Shown: piece by piece, positions 43,268 to 51,691 of the stretch
Position numbering within the stretch: position 1 is the stretch's first letter
Layout: every line of letters starts with the position of its first letter
NCBI RefSeq assembly: GCF_025165795.1
Contig: NZ_JAJAGO010000012.1
Span: 124,001-188,000, forward strand
Length of the DNA stretch: 64,000 nucleotides
DNA from: Streptomyces gossypii
GTDB lineage: Bacteria > Actinomycetota > Actinomycetes > Streptomycetales > Streptomycetaceae
Direction of reading: 5' to 3'
Notes under the pieces: generated by a model
What the model was told of the DNA's origin: nothing
The model's input: only the letters and a program-made list of their open reading frames with translations
Databases searched by the model: none
Position numbers and translations under genes: made by a program

Positions 43268-44137
43268 ATGGACAAGACGGCGGAAGCCCTGCACGCACTC
43301 GCCCGCGCACACCTGCCCGCCGACGTCGCCGAGCGGTGGACCGGTCTGCTGCGGCCGGGCATACGGCTCACCGCCGCGGCTGGTTCCGACCCGGTGGCCG
43401 CCCGGCTCGGCGGGTCCCCGGAGCTGCCCGAGACCATGGAATGGCCGGTGTGGGAGGGGCACGGGCCGCTGTCCTTCGTCGGCTCCATCGACTGCGCCGA
43501 GCTGCCCTCCGGCGCCCTGGATCCGGCGATGCCGAGCCGGGGCACCCTGGAGTTCTTCTACTTCGACGGCCAGCTGGACGGCGGCGAGGCCCTCGTCCTG
43601 GCCATGGAACCAGGGACCAGCGAGGGCGCACAGGTGCTGTATGTCCCGGCGGGCACCGCCGTATCCGCGCGCAAGACCCCCGCCGACCTGGATCCCTACC
43701 CCGAGGTCCAGCTGACCGCCCAGGTGGAGATGACGGCGCCCGATCCGTACCACCCCCTCGTCGAGCAGGAGTTCGCCCTTCAAGGTCGCCCCTCGTCCGA
43801 GGTGCACGACCACCCGGTCCATGGGGACGACTTCCTCGAAGCCCTGTGGGATCTCGCCGGAGACGAGCCGGAGCACCGCGTAGGCGGCCATGCCGACCCG
43901 GTGCAGCAGCCGGTGGAGTTCGAGGTCGCGCACCCCGCGCTGGGCGGGCGGCTCTCCTGGGAGGATCCGGCGCTCGCCGCGGAGGCACTCGGCTGGACGC
44001 TCCTCGCCCAGTTCGACACGGACGGCGCCGCCGACATGATGTGGGGCGACTGCGGGGTCCTCTACTGGCTGATACGCCCGGCCGATCTGGCCGCGCTGCG
44101 CTTCGACCGGGCCATGTTCACCTGGCAGTGCGGTTGA
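43268..44137 (+). CDS. DUF1963 (YwqG-like) protein
   Basis: A 289-aa protein of the YwqG/DUF1963 family, of unknown function. It shows ARLGGSPELPETMEWPVWEG H-type N-terminal motif, LSFVGSIDCAELPS, EFFYFDGQL, and the C-terminal LLAQFDTDGAADMMWGDCGV LYWLI, which together define the family. The ATG at 43268 follows AGGGG; an in-frame GTG 30 bp upstream is less likely. Confidence 0.88.
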   Translation: MDKTAEALHALARAHLPADVAERWTGLLRPGIRLTAAAGSDPVAARLGGSPELPETMEWPVWEGHGPLSFVGSIDCAELPSGALDPAMPSRGTLEFFYFDGQLDGGEALVLAMEPGTSEGAQVLYVPAGTAVSARKTPADLDPYPEVQLTAQVEMTAPDPYHPLVEQEFALQGRPSSEVHDHPVHGDDFLEALWDLAGDEPEHRVGGHADPVQQPVEFEVAHPALGGRLSWEDPALAAEALGWTLLAQFDTDGAADMMWGDCGVLYWLIRPADLAALRFDRAMFTWQCG

Positions 44138-44295
44138 GGAGCTGCTGAGGGGCCGCGACTCGGGCATGACAGCCACACGGCAGAGGCATGGCAGAGACAT
44201 GGCAGAGATGCGGACAGGGTGTGGCTGGATTTCCACCGTCCGACATCGGCGGAAATCCCATTGCCGCGCCCGCCGCGCAGTGTTGCACTGACGGG

Positions 44296-45090
44296 ATGGA
44301 CAACGATGCGGTTCTGGCCGCCTTCGACCGGCAGATGCGACGGGACGCACCGTCCTTCGGTGCTGCGGGGCAGGTCGAGCGGGGAGCCGATGTCGTGCGC
44401 CAGATCGGCGGCGGCAGCGGAGGCGCGTGCGGGGGTGGATGGTGCGGCGTCATCTGGTCCGATCTGCGGGAGGAGACCGCGGACGCCGCGATCGCGGCCC
44501 AGATCACACACTTCAAGGCGCTCGACCGGGAGTTCGAGTGGAAGCTGTACGCCCACGACCGCCCCGGCGACCTCGCCGACCGGCTGCGGGCGGCCGGTTT
44601 CACACCGGAGCCGGACGAGACGCTCATGGTCGCCCGGGTCGAGGATCTCCCCACCGCCGTCGAGCTGCCCGAGGGCATCCGCCTGCACCATGTGACCGAC
44701 CCGGCCGACATCGACCTCCTGGTGACGGTCCACGATCAGGCGTTCGACGAGAACCGCACCCCGCTCAAGGAGCAGCTCCTCACCCAGCTCACCGAGGCAC
44801 CGGACACGCTCACCGCCGTCGTCGCCCTGGCCGGTGAAGTCCCGGTGTGCGCGGCACGGATGGAGATGTTCCCCGGCACCGACTTCGCCGGCCTCTGGGG
44901 CGGCGGCACGGTGGCCGAGTGGCGCGGGCTGGGCATCTACCGTGCCCTGGTCGCCGTACGTGCGCGCGTCGCCGCGGGGCGCGGCTTCCGCTACCTCCAG
45001 GTCGACGCGTCCGACCAGAGCCGCCCGATCCTGCAGCGTCTCGGTTTCACCCCGCTGACCACGACCACGCCCTGGGTCTACGCGCTCTGA
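44296..45090 (+). CDS. GNAT family N-acetyltransferase
   Basis: A 264-aa protein. The N-terminal ~115 residues are GNAT-related but degenerate. The C-terminal domain (about 125-264) has VAEWRGLGIYRALVAVRAR with the acetyl-CoA loop and YLQVDASDQSRPILQRLGF. ATG at 44296 is preferred; the frame is open upstream through a short CATGGCAGAGA repeat with no similarity. Substrate unknown. Confidence 0.83.
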   Translation: MDNDAVLAAFDRQMRRDAPSFGAAGQVERGADVVRQIGGGSGGACGGGWCGVIWSDLREETADAAIAAQITHFKALDREFEWKLYAHDRPGDLADRLRAAGFTPEPDETLMVARVEDLPTAVELPEGIRLHHVTDPADIDLLVTVHDQAFDENRTPLKEQLLTQLTEAPDTLTAVVALAGEVPVCAARMEMFPGTDFAGLWGGGTVAEWRGLGIYRALVAVRARVAAGRGFRYLQVDASDQSRPILQRLGFTPLTTTTPWVYAL

Positions 45091-45118
45091 CATCTCCGGC
45101 TCCGCCGGGGCCCGGCCT

Positions 45119-45757
45119 TCAGTAGCCGACGGTGAACCTGGCGCGGTGGTGCTGGGGCTGCTCGGCCTCGTCCACCAGCGCCACGGCCAGGTCCTCCATG
45201 GAGATCGACGAGTTGCCGTCGGCATCGACCAGCAGTTCGTCGCTGCCGACGCGGTAACCGCCGGTGCGTACACCCGGCTCCAGCATCGCGGACGGGCTCA
45301 GATAGACCCAGTCCACCCGGGTCTCGGCCTTGCATACCGCGAGCTGGTCGTTGCAGGCCAGCGCGATGGGCAGCCAGGAGGGGGGAAAGTCCGGGCCCTC
45401 GGCGACGGTGGTGCCGCCGGTGCCGGGCAGCGTGAGGCTGCCCGCGCCGCCGACCAGCAGCAGCCGTACGCCGGTCTGGGCGAGGCCGGTAAGCAACGCC
45501 TCGGCGATGACGGCGAGTTCCCCCTCGCGGCCGGGTGCCGGGCGGGTCGCGCTGATGACGACGTCCTGGCCCTCGCTCAGCTCGGCCACCTCCCCGGCGT
45601 CGGCGGCATCGCCCGCACGGGGGCGGGCGGCGGCGGCCAGTTCGGGGAACCGGGCGGAGTCCCGTACGACGGCGGTGACTTCGTGGCCACGGTGCAGTGC
45701 CTCCGCCACTACACGGCTTCCTACGTTTCCGGCGGCTCCGAACACGGTGATGCGCAT
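45119..45757 (-). CDS. NAD(P)H-binding atypical SDR protein
   Basis: A 212-aa Rossmann protein of the NAD(P)H-binding (PF13460) class: VFGAAGNVGSRVVAEALHRG H at the start, VVISATRP, LLLVGGAGSL and DWVYLSPSAM. There is no classical YxxxK pair, as in NmrA-like redox sensors and flavin-reductase-like members. It lies just upstream of the EamA-exporter end on the same strand, separated by 36 bp from it. Role unknown. Confidence 0.87.
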   Translation of the reverse strand: MRITVFGAAGNVGSRVVAEALHRGHEVTAVVRDSARFPELAAAARPRAGDAADAGEVAELSEGQDVVISATRPAPGREGELAVIAEALLTGLAQTGVRLLLVGGAGSLTLPGTGGTTVAEGPDFPPSWLPIALACNDQLAVCKAETRVDWVYLSPSAMLEPGVRTGGYRVGSDELLVDADGNSSISMEDLAVALVDEAEQPQHHRARFTVGY

Positions 45758-45793
45758 GATTTCGACTCCTTTCGCATACGGCTCGGTGCGGGG

Positions 45794-46726
45794 TCAGCTG
45801 ACTGTCGTGTCCTGCCGGACAGCGGGCCGTGACAGCGTGCGTACGGGGTGACGGTCGGGCGCGGACTCGGGCTGAGAGTCGGGCTGGGGCTGGGGAACGG
45901 CCCGCCGCGTCTGCGCCACGATCAGCGCCGCGAGCACCAGGAGCCCGCCCAGCGCCTGCGTGGCGGTGAGCTGCTGGCCGAGCACGAGCCAGCCGAGCGT
46001 GGTCGCGACCACCGGGCTGAGCAGGCCGAGGAAGGTCACGCTGGTCGACGGGAGTGCGCGGATCCCCCGGAACCACAGGGCGTACGCGAGGGCGGCGCCG
46101 ACCAGGGTGAGGTAGCCGTATCCCGCCAGGTTCCCGCCGGTCAGCGTGGCGGGCGGCGGGCCCTCGACGAAGAACGCGACCGGGAGCAGCAGCAGGCCGC
46201 CTGCGACGAGTTGCCAGCCCGTGGTGGCGAGCAGCGGCGCGGATGAGACCCACCGTTTGCTGAGCACGATGCCGGTGGCCATGACGAGCGCGCTGCCGAG
46301 GGCGGCGGCGACTCCGATGCCGTCCAGCGCCGCGTCCGCCCGCAGGACGAGCAGGCTGACGCCCGCCACACCGGCGAGTCCCGCGAGGAGGGTGCACCGG
46401 GTCAGGCGCTCGCCGAGCAGCCCGGCGGCCAGACCGGCGACCAGCAGGGGCTGCAGCGCGCCGACGGTGGCGGCGACCCCGCCGGGCAGCCGGTAGGCGG
46501 CGACGAACAGCAGGGCGAAGAACGCCCCGATGTTGAGCCCGCCGAGTATGAGTGCGCGCCACCACCAGTTGCCGTGCGGCAGCCGCCGGGTGATCAGGAC
46601 GAGCAGGATGCCCGCCGGGAGCGCACGCAGCACGGCGGCGAGCAAGGGGCGTCCGGGGGGCAGCAGTTCGGTGGTGACGAGGTAGGTGGATCCCCAGATG
46701 GCGGGGGCCAGCGCGGTCAACAGCAC
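45794..46726 (-). CDS. EamA/DMT family transporter
   Basis: A 310-aa, ten-helix drug/metabolite transporter with two EamA repeats (LAPAIWGSTYLVTTELLP and LVGAALAYALWFRGIRALP). The C-terminus is a Pro/Gln/Arg tail. An ATG at 46768 lies upstream in frame, but it falls within a promoter-operator region and would include TTA and CTA codons. GTG at 46726 is therefore chosen, just before the first helix. Divergent from a MarR gene, its probable regulator. Confidence 0.87.
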   Translation of the reverse strand: MLLTALAPAIWGSTYLVTTELLPPGRPLLAAVLRALPAGILLVLITRRLPHGNWWWRALILGGLNIGAFFALLFVAAYRLPGGVAATVGALQPLLVAGLAAGLLGERLTRCTLLAGLAGVAGVSLLVLRADAALDGIGVAAALGSALVMATGIVLSKRWVSSAPLLATTGWQLVAGGLLLLPVAFFVEGPPPATLTGGNLAGYGYLTLVGAALAYALWFRGIRALPSTSVTFLGLLSPVVATTLGWLVLGQQLTATQALGGLLVLAALIVAQTRRAVPQPQPDSQPESAPDRHPVRTLSRPAVRQDTTVS

Positions 46727-46739
46727 ATCTCTGACTCGA

Positions 46740-46786
46740 TTGCTTAGCACTAAGCAAAAGTAGCTCATCGCTAAGCTACTTTTCAA
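46740..46786 (-). promoter_or_regulatory. EamA promoter with overlapping MarR-type operators
   Basis: On the minus strand a TTGAAA -35 (46781-46786) and TACTTT -10 (46757-46762) are 18 bp apart. Two dyads overlap them: TTGCTTAG-CA-CTAAGCAA (46740-46757, perfect 8-bp arms) at the predicted start site, and AAAAGTAGCT-N8-AGCTACTTTT (46756-46783, perfect 10-bp arms) across the promoter. Size and position fit repression by the neighbouring MarR protein. Confidence 0.65.
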
Positions 46787-46825
46787 GAGATGTACGGCGC
46801 CCGGAGACGCACGCAAGGGTGACCA

Positions 46826-46990
46826 AGAGCCCCTGACAGAATGGGCGGTCGATCAGCTTGCGGCGTCTGGTGCGTGCGCTCGCAAGGCGGAGGATCGTCC
46901 TCGTACTGGGCGTACATGGACGACTCCGACAACGCGGCGAGGTGCCGTAGCTGTCGTCGTGCGCCCGCCAGGGATCACGGGACAGCCCTT
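46826..46990. mobile_element. MITE-like element, copy 2
   Basis: Shares about 140 bp with the element at 27207-27369, including the block GCAAGGCGGAGG, GGTGCCGTAGCTGTCGT and the identical 23-bp right end (46968-46990). The left end is degenerate. It lies between the EamA/MarR operator region and the MarR coding sequence, ending 11 bp before the MarR start. Confidence 0.7.
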
Positions 46991-47001
46991 AGGCTGAGGG
47001 T

Positions 47002-47499
47002 GTGGCAGACCACGTGGATCGCGTACTGGAGCAGTGGGGGGCGCAGCGCCCCGACCTGGACGTATCGTCAATGGCCGTGCTCGGGCGGTTGAAGCGGCTG
47101 ACGCGGCTCGTCGAGGCCGAGCAGCGCCGCACCTTCGCCTCACACGGACTCGACCCGGCGTCGTTCGACGTACTGGCCACCCTGCGCCGCAACGACCCCC
47201 CGCACCGGCTGACCCCGGCCGAGCTGATGCGCTCCTCCATGATCACCTCGGGGGCCGTCACCCAGCGGCTCGACCGCCTGGAGGAGCGCGGCCTGGTGAC
47301 CCGCACACCCAGCGAGTCCGACGGCCGGGGCGTGTATGTCGGGCTCACGGCCGAAGGGCACGCACTCATCGACGCCGCCCTGCCCGACCATGTCGACACG
47401 CAGAACCGCCTGCTCGCCACCCTCAGCAGACCTCAGCGCGACACTCTCTCCGAAACCTTCCGGCAGCTGCTGGAGTCACTGGGCGACGCCACCGACTGA
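47002..47499 (+). CDS. MarR family transcriptional regulator
   Basis: A 165-aa winged-helix regulator. The recognition region is LMRSSMITSGAVTQRLDRLE followed by the wing ERGLVTRTPSESDGRGVYVGLT, with flanking dimerisation helices at both ends. GTG at 47002 is the start, with GAGGG upstream. The sequence directly upstream is the MITE right end, so the gene's promoter may now be inside the element. Likely controls the divergent EamA exporter. Confidence 0.93.
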   Translation: MADHVDRVLEQWGAQRPDLDVSSMAVLGRLKRLTRLVEAEQRRTFASHGLDPASFDVLATLRRNDPPHRLTPAELMRSSMITSGAVTQRLDRLEERGLVTRTPSESDGRGVYVGLTAEGHALIDAALPDHVDTQNRLLATLSRPQRDTLSETFRQLLESLGDATD

Positions 47500-47629
47500 G
47501 GCCGGTACAGGACGCGCGTACTGAGCCTGGAGGCGTTGCAGAGCGCGCCGAGCATCCGGCATGCCACCGCGCGCAGCTCGTTCCGCTCCGACTCGAAGCG
47601 CTCCAGTAGAAAATCGTCGCGGCCTATCG

Positions 47630-47655
47630 GTCACATTCCTCCGTCGAATTCCGTC
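47630..47655 (+). promoter_or_regulatory. ECF-type promoter upstream of CMD gene 1
   Basis: GTCACA (47630-47635), a 16-bp spacer and CGTC (47652-47655) lie about 130 bp before the CMD start. The same architecture precedes the ECF sigma gene and the MFS-CMD2 operon in this window, and agrees with the TGTCACA/CGTC promoters reported for SnoaL-fused ECF41 sigma factors. Confidence 0.6.
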
Positions 47656-47782
47656 GGTGGTGTGAAGGGCGGAATCCAGGCGGCCAGAGCAACTCCGAGG
47701 CTCTGCGTCTGGATTGGTCCACCGCAGCCCGGTAAGACCCGCCAAAACAACCGCACATGAAGGCTACCGAAGGAGACCGATC

Positions 47783-48241
47783 ATGCAGGCACGCATGGGC
47801 AATCCCGCCCAGGTCGTACCCGGTGCCATGGACGCCCTGCTCGCGCTGGGGACTTCCACCGAAAATACCGGCGTACCCGCCGTCACACTCTACCTCGCAC
47901 ACCTGCGGACAAGTCAGATCAACAGCTGCAGCGTCTGTGTGCGTGTGCACGCGGCGGAATTGAAGAAGGCGGGCGAGAGCGACGAGCGCATCTTCGCCGT
48001 TTCGACCTGGCGGGAACGCCCCTTCTTCAACGACGCCGAACGCGCGGCACTCGCGCTGGCCGAGGCCGTCACCCGGGTAAACGACCGGCCGGACGCGGTG
48101 CCTGACGCGACCTGGGACGAGGCGGCACGGCACTACGACGAGATGCAACTGGGCGGCCTGCTCCTTTCGATCGCCACGGTCAACATGTGGAACCGCGTGA
48201 ATCTCGCCACCCGACAGGTAGCGGATATCGACTGGAAATAG
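47783..48241 (+). CDS. Carboxymuconolactone decarboxylase family protein (AhpD-like), intact CxxC
   Basis: A 152-aa AhpD-like protein. The redox motif is intact: SQINSCSVCVRVH with Cys49, Cys52 and His56. This class forms trimers/hexamers and commonly acts in peroxide or alkyl-hydroperoxide defence. AAGGAG precedes the ATG. The 283 bp upstream carries the ECF-type promoter box and no gene. A paralogue at 51166-51621 lacks the cysteines. Confidence 0.92.
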   Translation: MQARMGNPAQVVPGAMDALLALGTSTENTGVPAVTLYLAHLRTSQINSCSVCVRVHAAELKKAGESDERIFAVSTWRERPFFNDAERAALALAEAVTRVNDRPDAVPDATWDEAARHYDEMQLGGLLLSIATVNMWNRVNLATRQVADIDWK

Positions 48242-48499
48242 CCCCCGCCGAGACGGTTTCCCGCTCCACCACTGAACACCGGCTCCCACCCGCTCCCGTT
48301 CGTTCCCACCCGCAACCGTCATTCCACAGGAGGGAACCGTCCGGAGAATCGCCCGGACAGCCCTTAGATGACCAGGCATCGCCGGTCATCGCAGAAGCAA
48401 TCCCGCACCAGAACACTGCACGTAGTCACCTGATCACTCTATGCACCCGAGCGGAGGCACCCTTGCGCCCGCGCACCGGCCTATAGTCCGCTGGCCTTC

Positions 48500-50086
48500 A
48501 TGAGAATGAGGAGCGCTGCCACGCTGATCGCCGCCCTGGTCGCCGGGTCCCTTTTCACCGGTGCGCCGAGCCCGGGTGCGGAAGCCTCGGAGAGGAGGGC
48601 CGACGGCTCTTCGCCACCGACCGGTTCACCTCCGAGGCTGGGAGTCGATCTCGACACCGTGACGATCCCGGAGTTGCAGGCCCGTATGGCAAAGGGTTCG
48701 CTGACCTCCTCGGCGCTGACCAGCGCCTACCTCTGGCGGATCAGGACCGTCGACCCCAAGATCAACGCGGTGCTGCGCACCGACCCGACGGCTCTTCGCC
48801 AAGCCGCCGCCAGCGACGCCAGGCACCGGCGCGGCACCACCCGAGGTCCGCTCGACGGCATACCCGTCCTGCTCAAGGACAACGTGGACACCCGCGACAT
48901 GCCGACGACCGCCGGTTCACTGGCGCTGGCCGGGAGCCCGCCCGACGCCGACGCCGCCCTGGTGACCCGGCTACGGGCGTCGGGGGCGGTGATCCTCGGC
49001 AAGACCAACCTGTCCGAGTGGGCGAACTTCCGTGCGGCGCAGCCGACGTCCGGGTGGTCGGCGGTGGGCGGGCAGACCAGCAATCCGTACGTACTGGACC
49101 GGAACCCGTGCGGGTCGTCGTCCGGTTCGGCCGCCGCACTCGCCGCGTCGCTGTCGCAGGTGGCGATCGGCACCGAGACGGACGGATCCATCGTGTGCCC
49201 GGCCGGGATGAACGGGGTGGTCGGCCACAAGCCCAGCCTCGGGCTGGTCAGCCAGTCCGGCGTGGTCCCGATCTCCGCGGAGCAGGACACCGCGGGGCCC
49301 ATGGCGCGCAACGTGATCGACACCGCGCTCACCCTCTCGGTGCTCGGCGGAGGCGACACCGAGCTCCCCGATGACCTTCGCGCCCCCGGCGGTCTGCGCG
49401 GCAAGCGGATCGGCCTCTGGCGGCTGCCCTCGCTCGGGTCGGAGGTTGACGCCGTGATGACCAGCACGGCGAAGAAGCTACGCGAGGCGGGAGCCGAGGT
49501 CGTCGAGGTGACTCCCCCGCACCAGAAGCGCCTCGCCGAACTCGAGTTCCCGGCGCTGCTGAGCGAGTTCCACCGGGACATCAACGCCTATCTCGCCACC
49601 CGCGACGGCCCGCAGAACCTCGCCGAACTCATCGAGTTCAACCGCACCCACCCGGCGGAGCAGAGCTGCTTCGCCGGTCAGGAGCTGTTCGAGGGGGCCC
49701 TCGCCGCACCTCCCACCACCGACCCGGAGTACCGGGCCATGCGTGCCGAGCTGAAGAAGCTCTCCCGGCTGTCCATCGACGAGACCATGGCCACCCACCG
49801 GCTGGACGCCATCGCCGCACCGACGAACCCGCCCGCCTGGACGACCGACTGCGCGCGCGGCGATGACGACGTGATCCCGTCCTCCACCCCCGCCGCCGTG
49901 TCCGGTTACCCGTCGCTCTCGGTCCCCGCCGGCTCCGTGAACGAACTGCCCGTCGGCCTGCTCCTGATGGCCGGTAACCACCAGGACGTCAAGCTGCTGG
50001 CACTGGGCGCCGCGGTGGAGCACCGGCTGGACGCCTGGCGGGCACCGCGCTACCTGCCAACCGTTGGGCCCGACGCCTCCCGCTGA
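48500..50086 (+). CDS. Secreted amidase (amidase signature family)
   Basis: A 528-aa amidase with an N-terminal signal peptide (RSAATLIAALVAGSLFTGAP, cleavage about residue 28). The Ser-cisSer-Lys triad is recognisable: Lys in PVLLKDNVDT, the cis-Ser in the GSSSGSAAALAAS signature, and the nucleophile in GTETDGSIVCPA. Family enzymes hydrolyse amides including glutamyl-tRNA-type or peptide amides; the substrate here is unknown. A TATAGT -10 lies 12 bp before the ATG and no ribosome-binding site is seen. Confidence 0.9.
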   Translation: MRMRSAATLIAALVAGSLFTGAPSPGAEASERRADGSSPPTGSPPRLGVDLDTVTIPELQARMAKGSLTSSALTSAYLWRIRTVDPKINAVLRTDPTALRQAAASDARHRRGTTRGPLDGIPVLLKDNVDTRDMPTTAGSLALAGSPPDADAALVTRLRASGAVILGKTNLSEWANFRAAQPTSGWSAVGGQTSNPYVLDRNPCGSSSGSAAALAASLSQVAIGTETDGSIVCPAGMNGVVGHKPSLGLVSQSGVVPISAEQDTAGPMARNVIDTALTLSVLGGGDTELPDDLRAPGGLRGKRIGLWRLPSLGSEVDAVMTSTAKKLREAGAEVVEVTPPHQKRLAELEFPALLSEFHRDINAYLATRDGPQNLAELIEFNRTHPAEQSCFAGQELFEGALAAPPTTDPEYRAMRAELKKLSRLSIDETMATHRLDAIAAPTNPPAWTTDCARGDDDVIPSSTPAAVSGYPSLSVPAGSVNELPVGLLLMAGNHQDVKLLALGAAVEHRLDAWRAPRYLPTVGPDASR

Positions 50087-50127
50087 ACGGTCCGCCCGGC
50101 CGTGGACGGCGTACGCCGCGGGATCTC

Positions 50128-50175
50128 GTCACATCGGCCGGGGAATCCCGTCACATCCGCCTGAGCTTGTTCGTC
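50128..50175 (+). promoter_or_regulatory. Tandem ECF-type promoter boxes upstream of the sigma gene
   Basis: Two overlapping units are present: GTCACA-N15-CGTC (50128-50152) and GTCACA-N16-CGTC (50150-50175). The second ends 32 bp before the sigma-factor ATG. Their match to the boxes before the CMD and MFS genes suggests autoregulation. Confidence 0.6.
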
Positions 50176-50207
50176 AGTGTGCGAGGACGACTACCAGGAG
50201 GAGACCG

Positions 50208-51083
50208 ATGGACGAGCGGGAATGGCTGGCGGAGCGGTTCGAGGAGAACCGGAGTCATCTGCGAGCGGTCGCCTGCCGCATGCTCGGCTCGTTGAGCGAG
50301 GCGGACGACGCAGTCCAGGAGGCCTGGCTGCGACTCAACCGTTCTTACGACGGCGGTATCGAAAACCTGGGCGGCTGGCTGACGACCGTGGTCGGCCGCG
50401 TCTGCCTGGACGTGCTGAAGGCACGCCGCATCCGGCGCGAGGACCCCTTCCTCGAGTCGGCTCAGACTGCAACGGCCGCCGCACACAAGGAAGGCGGCGA
50501 CCCCGAGCAGCAAGCGGTGATGGCCGACTCGGTCGGCCTCGCGCTGCTCGTGGTTCTCGAGGCGCTGGATCCCACCGAGCGGCTCGCACTCGTGCTGCAC
50601 GACATGTTCGGCGTGCCCTTCGACGAGATCGCCCCCATCGTGGAACGCACCCCCGCCGCGGCCCGGCAGCTCGCCAGCCGCGCCCGCCGCAAGGTACGGG
50701 GCGGCACCCCGGCGCCGGATCCCGACCTGTCTCGGCGGCGCAGGGTGGTGGAGGCGTTCCTCGCCGCGGCGCGAGGCGGCGACTTCGACGCCCTGGTCTC
50801 CGTCCTCGATCCCGACGTCGTGGCGCGCTCCGACGGCGGTGGCGCCCGGGCGGAGGTGCGCGGGTCTCTTGCCGTGGCCAAGGGTGCGGCCACCTTCGCC
50901 CAGATCGCCTATGCAGCGGAGCTGGCGCTGATCAACGGGGTGCCGGGCGTCATCACCGCTCACCAGGGGGAGTGGTTCCGGGCGATGACCTTCGAGATCG
51001 CGGGCGGAAAGGTCACCGAGATCGAGGTGATCACCGACCCTGAACGCCTGCGCCGGCTCGACCTCGCGGTGATCGGCGACTGA
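50208..51083 (+). CDS. ECF RNA polymerase sigma factor with C-terminal SnoaL-like domain (SigJ/ECF41-like)
   Basis: A 291-aa sigma factor. Sigma-2 spans about residues 8-75 (MLGSLSEADDAVQEAWLRLN), sigma-4 about 105-165 (ALDPTERLALVLHDMFGVPF then the HTH with VERTPAAARQLASRARRKVR), and an NTF2/SnoaL domain follows to the end. The DGGG motif (VARSDGGGARAEV) and a C-terminal DPERL resemble conserved ECF41 elements that tune activity in place of an anti-sigma factor. The WLPEP linker of typical ECF41 is not seen. AGGAGGAG precedes the start. Confidence 0.92.
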   Translation: MDEREWLAERFEENRSHLRAVACRMLGSLSEADDAVQEAWLRLNRSYDGGIENLGGWLTTVVGRVCLDVLKARRIRREDPFLESAQTATAAAHKEGGDPEQQAVMADSVGLALLVVLEALDPTERLALVLHDMFGVPFDEIAPIVERTPAAARQLASRARRKVRGGTPAPDPDLSRRRRVVEAFLAAARGGDFDALVSVLDPDVVARSDGGGARAEVRGSLAVAKGAATFAQIAYAAELALINGVPGVITAHQGEWFRAMTFEIAGGKVTEIEVITDPERLRRLDLAVIGD

Positions 51084-51107
51084 TCCGAGCCTGGGGCGGC
51101 ACGAAGC

Positions 51108-51150
51108 GGGTGGCCCGGTTCCCACGGAGTTCGCGGGGACCGGGCCATCC
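51108..51150. terminator. Imperfect hairpin between sigma and CMD2 genes
   Basis: A 16-bp stem with two mismatches (51108-51123 with 51135-51150) and an 11-nt loop between the convergent sigma gene and the CMD2 gene. Confidence 0.6.
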
Positions 51151-51165
51151 GTTTGCCAGGGATGC

Positions 51166-51621
51166 TCAGCTGTCGGGGTCCGCCATCTGGCCGATGGCGA
51201 CGTGGAGCCGGTTCCACAGGTTGACCGTGGCGATGCTGAGGACGATGGCCGCGAGCTCGGGCTCCTTGTAGTGCTCGGCGGCCTCGTTCCAGATCTTGTC
51301 CGGGACCGGGTCGGTGGCATCGGCGATCTGGGTAAGCGCTTCGGTGAGCGCCAGCGCGGCCCGTTCGGCCTCGGTGAAGTACGGGGTGTTGCGCCACGAG
51401 GCGACTGCGAGGATGCGCTCCTCGGACTCCTCGCCGGCCGCACGGGCCAACCGCGGGTGCCGGTCGACGTTGGCACCGTCCCCGTTGATCTGGCTGGCGC
51501 GCAGGTGCAGCAACTCCAGAAGCCTCACCGGAACGCCCACTTCCTTGGACGCCTTCCCCAGTGCCACCAGAGCATCCATGGCTCCGGGTACGGCGAAGGC
51601 GGGGTGGGTGATGCGGGTCAT
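51166..51621 (-). CDS. Carboxymuconolactone decarboxylase-like protein lacking the CxxC
   Basis: A 151-aa paralogue of the AhpD-like protein at 47783, alike along its whole length (AVPGAMDALVALGK, SEERILAVASWRNTPYFTEA, SIATVNLWNRL). At the redox motif it reads SQINGDGANVDRH, so Cys48 is Asp and Cys51 is Asn while His55 stays. It cannot do thiol chemistry. AAGGAG precedes the ATG at 51621. It is the second gene after the MFS exporter on the same strand, 70 bp apart, and convergent with the sigma gene. Confidence 0.9.
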   Translation of the reverse strand: MTRITHPAFAVPGAMDALVALGKASKEVGVPVRLLELLHLRASQINGDGANVDRHPRLARAAGEESEERILAVASWRNTPYFTEAERAALALTEALTQIADATDPVPDKIWNEAAEHYKEPELAAIVLSIATVNLWNRLHVAIGQMADPDS

Positions 51622-51691
51622 GGCAGTCTCCTTCAAAGATCTTGCGTTGTCGTTGTCGTTGTCGTTCTCGGCAGGGCCGGCGCCCGGCCGG

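Noticed and set aside
44172..44215. CATGGCAGAGA short repeats before the GNAT gene
   Set aside because: Only two or three imperfect units; no structure or position that suggests a function.
48355..48367. GGACAGCCCTTAG, the same 13 bases as the MITE right-end boundary
   Set aside because: The flanking sequence shows no further match to either MITE copy, so chance or a very small remnant cannot be told apart.
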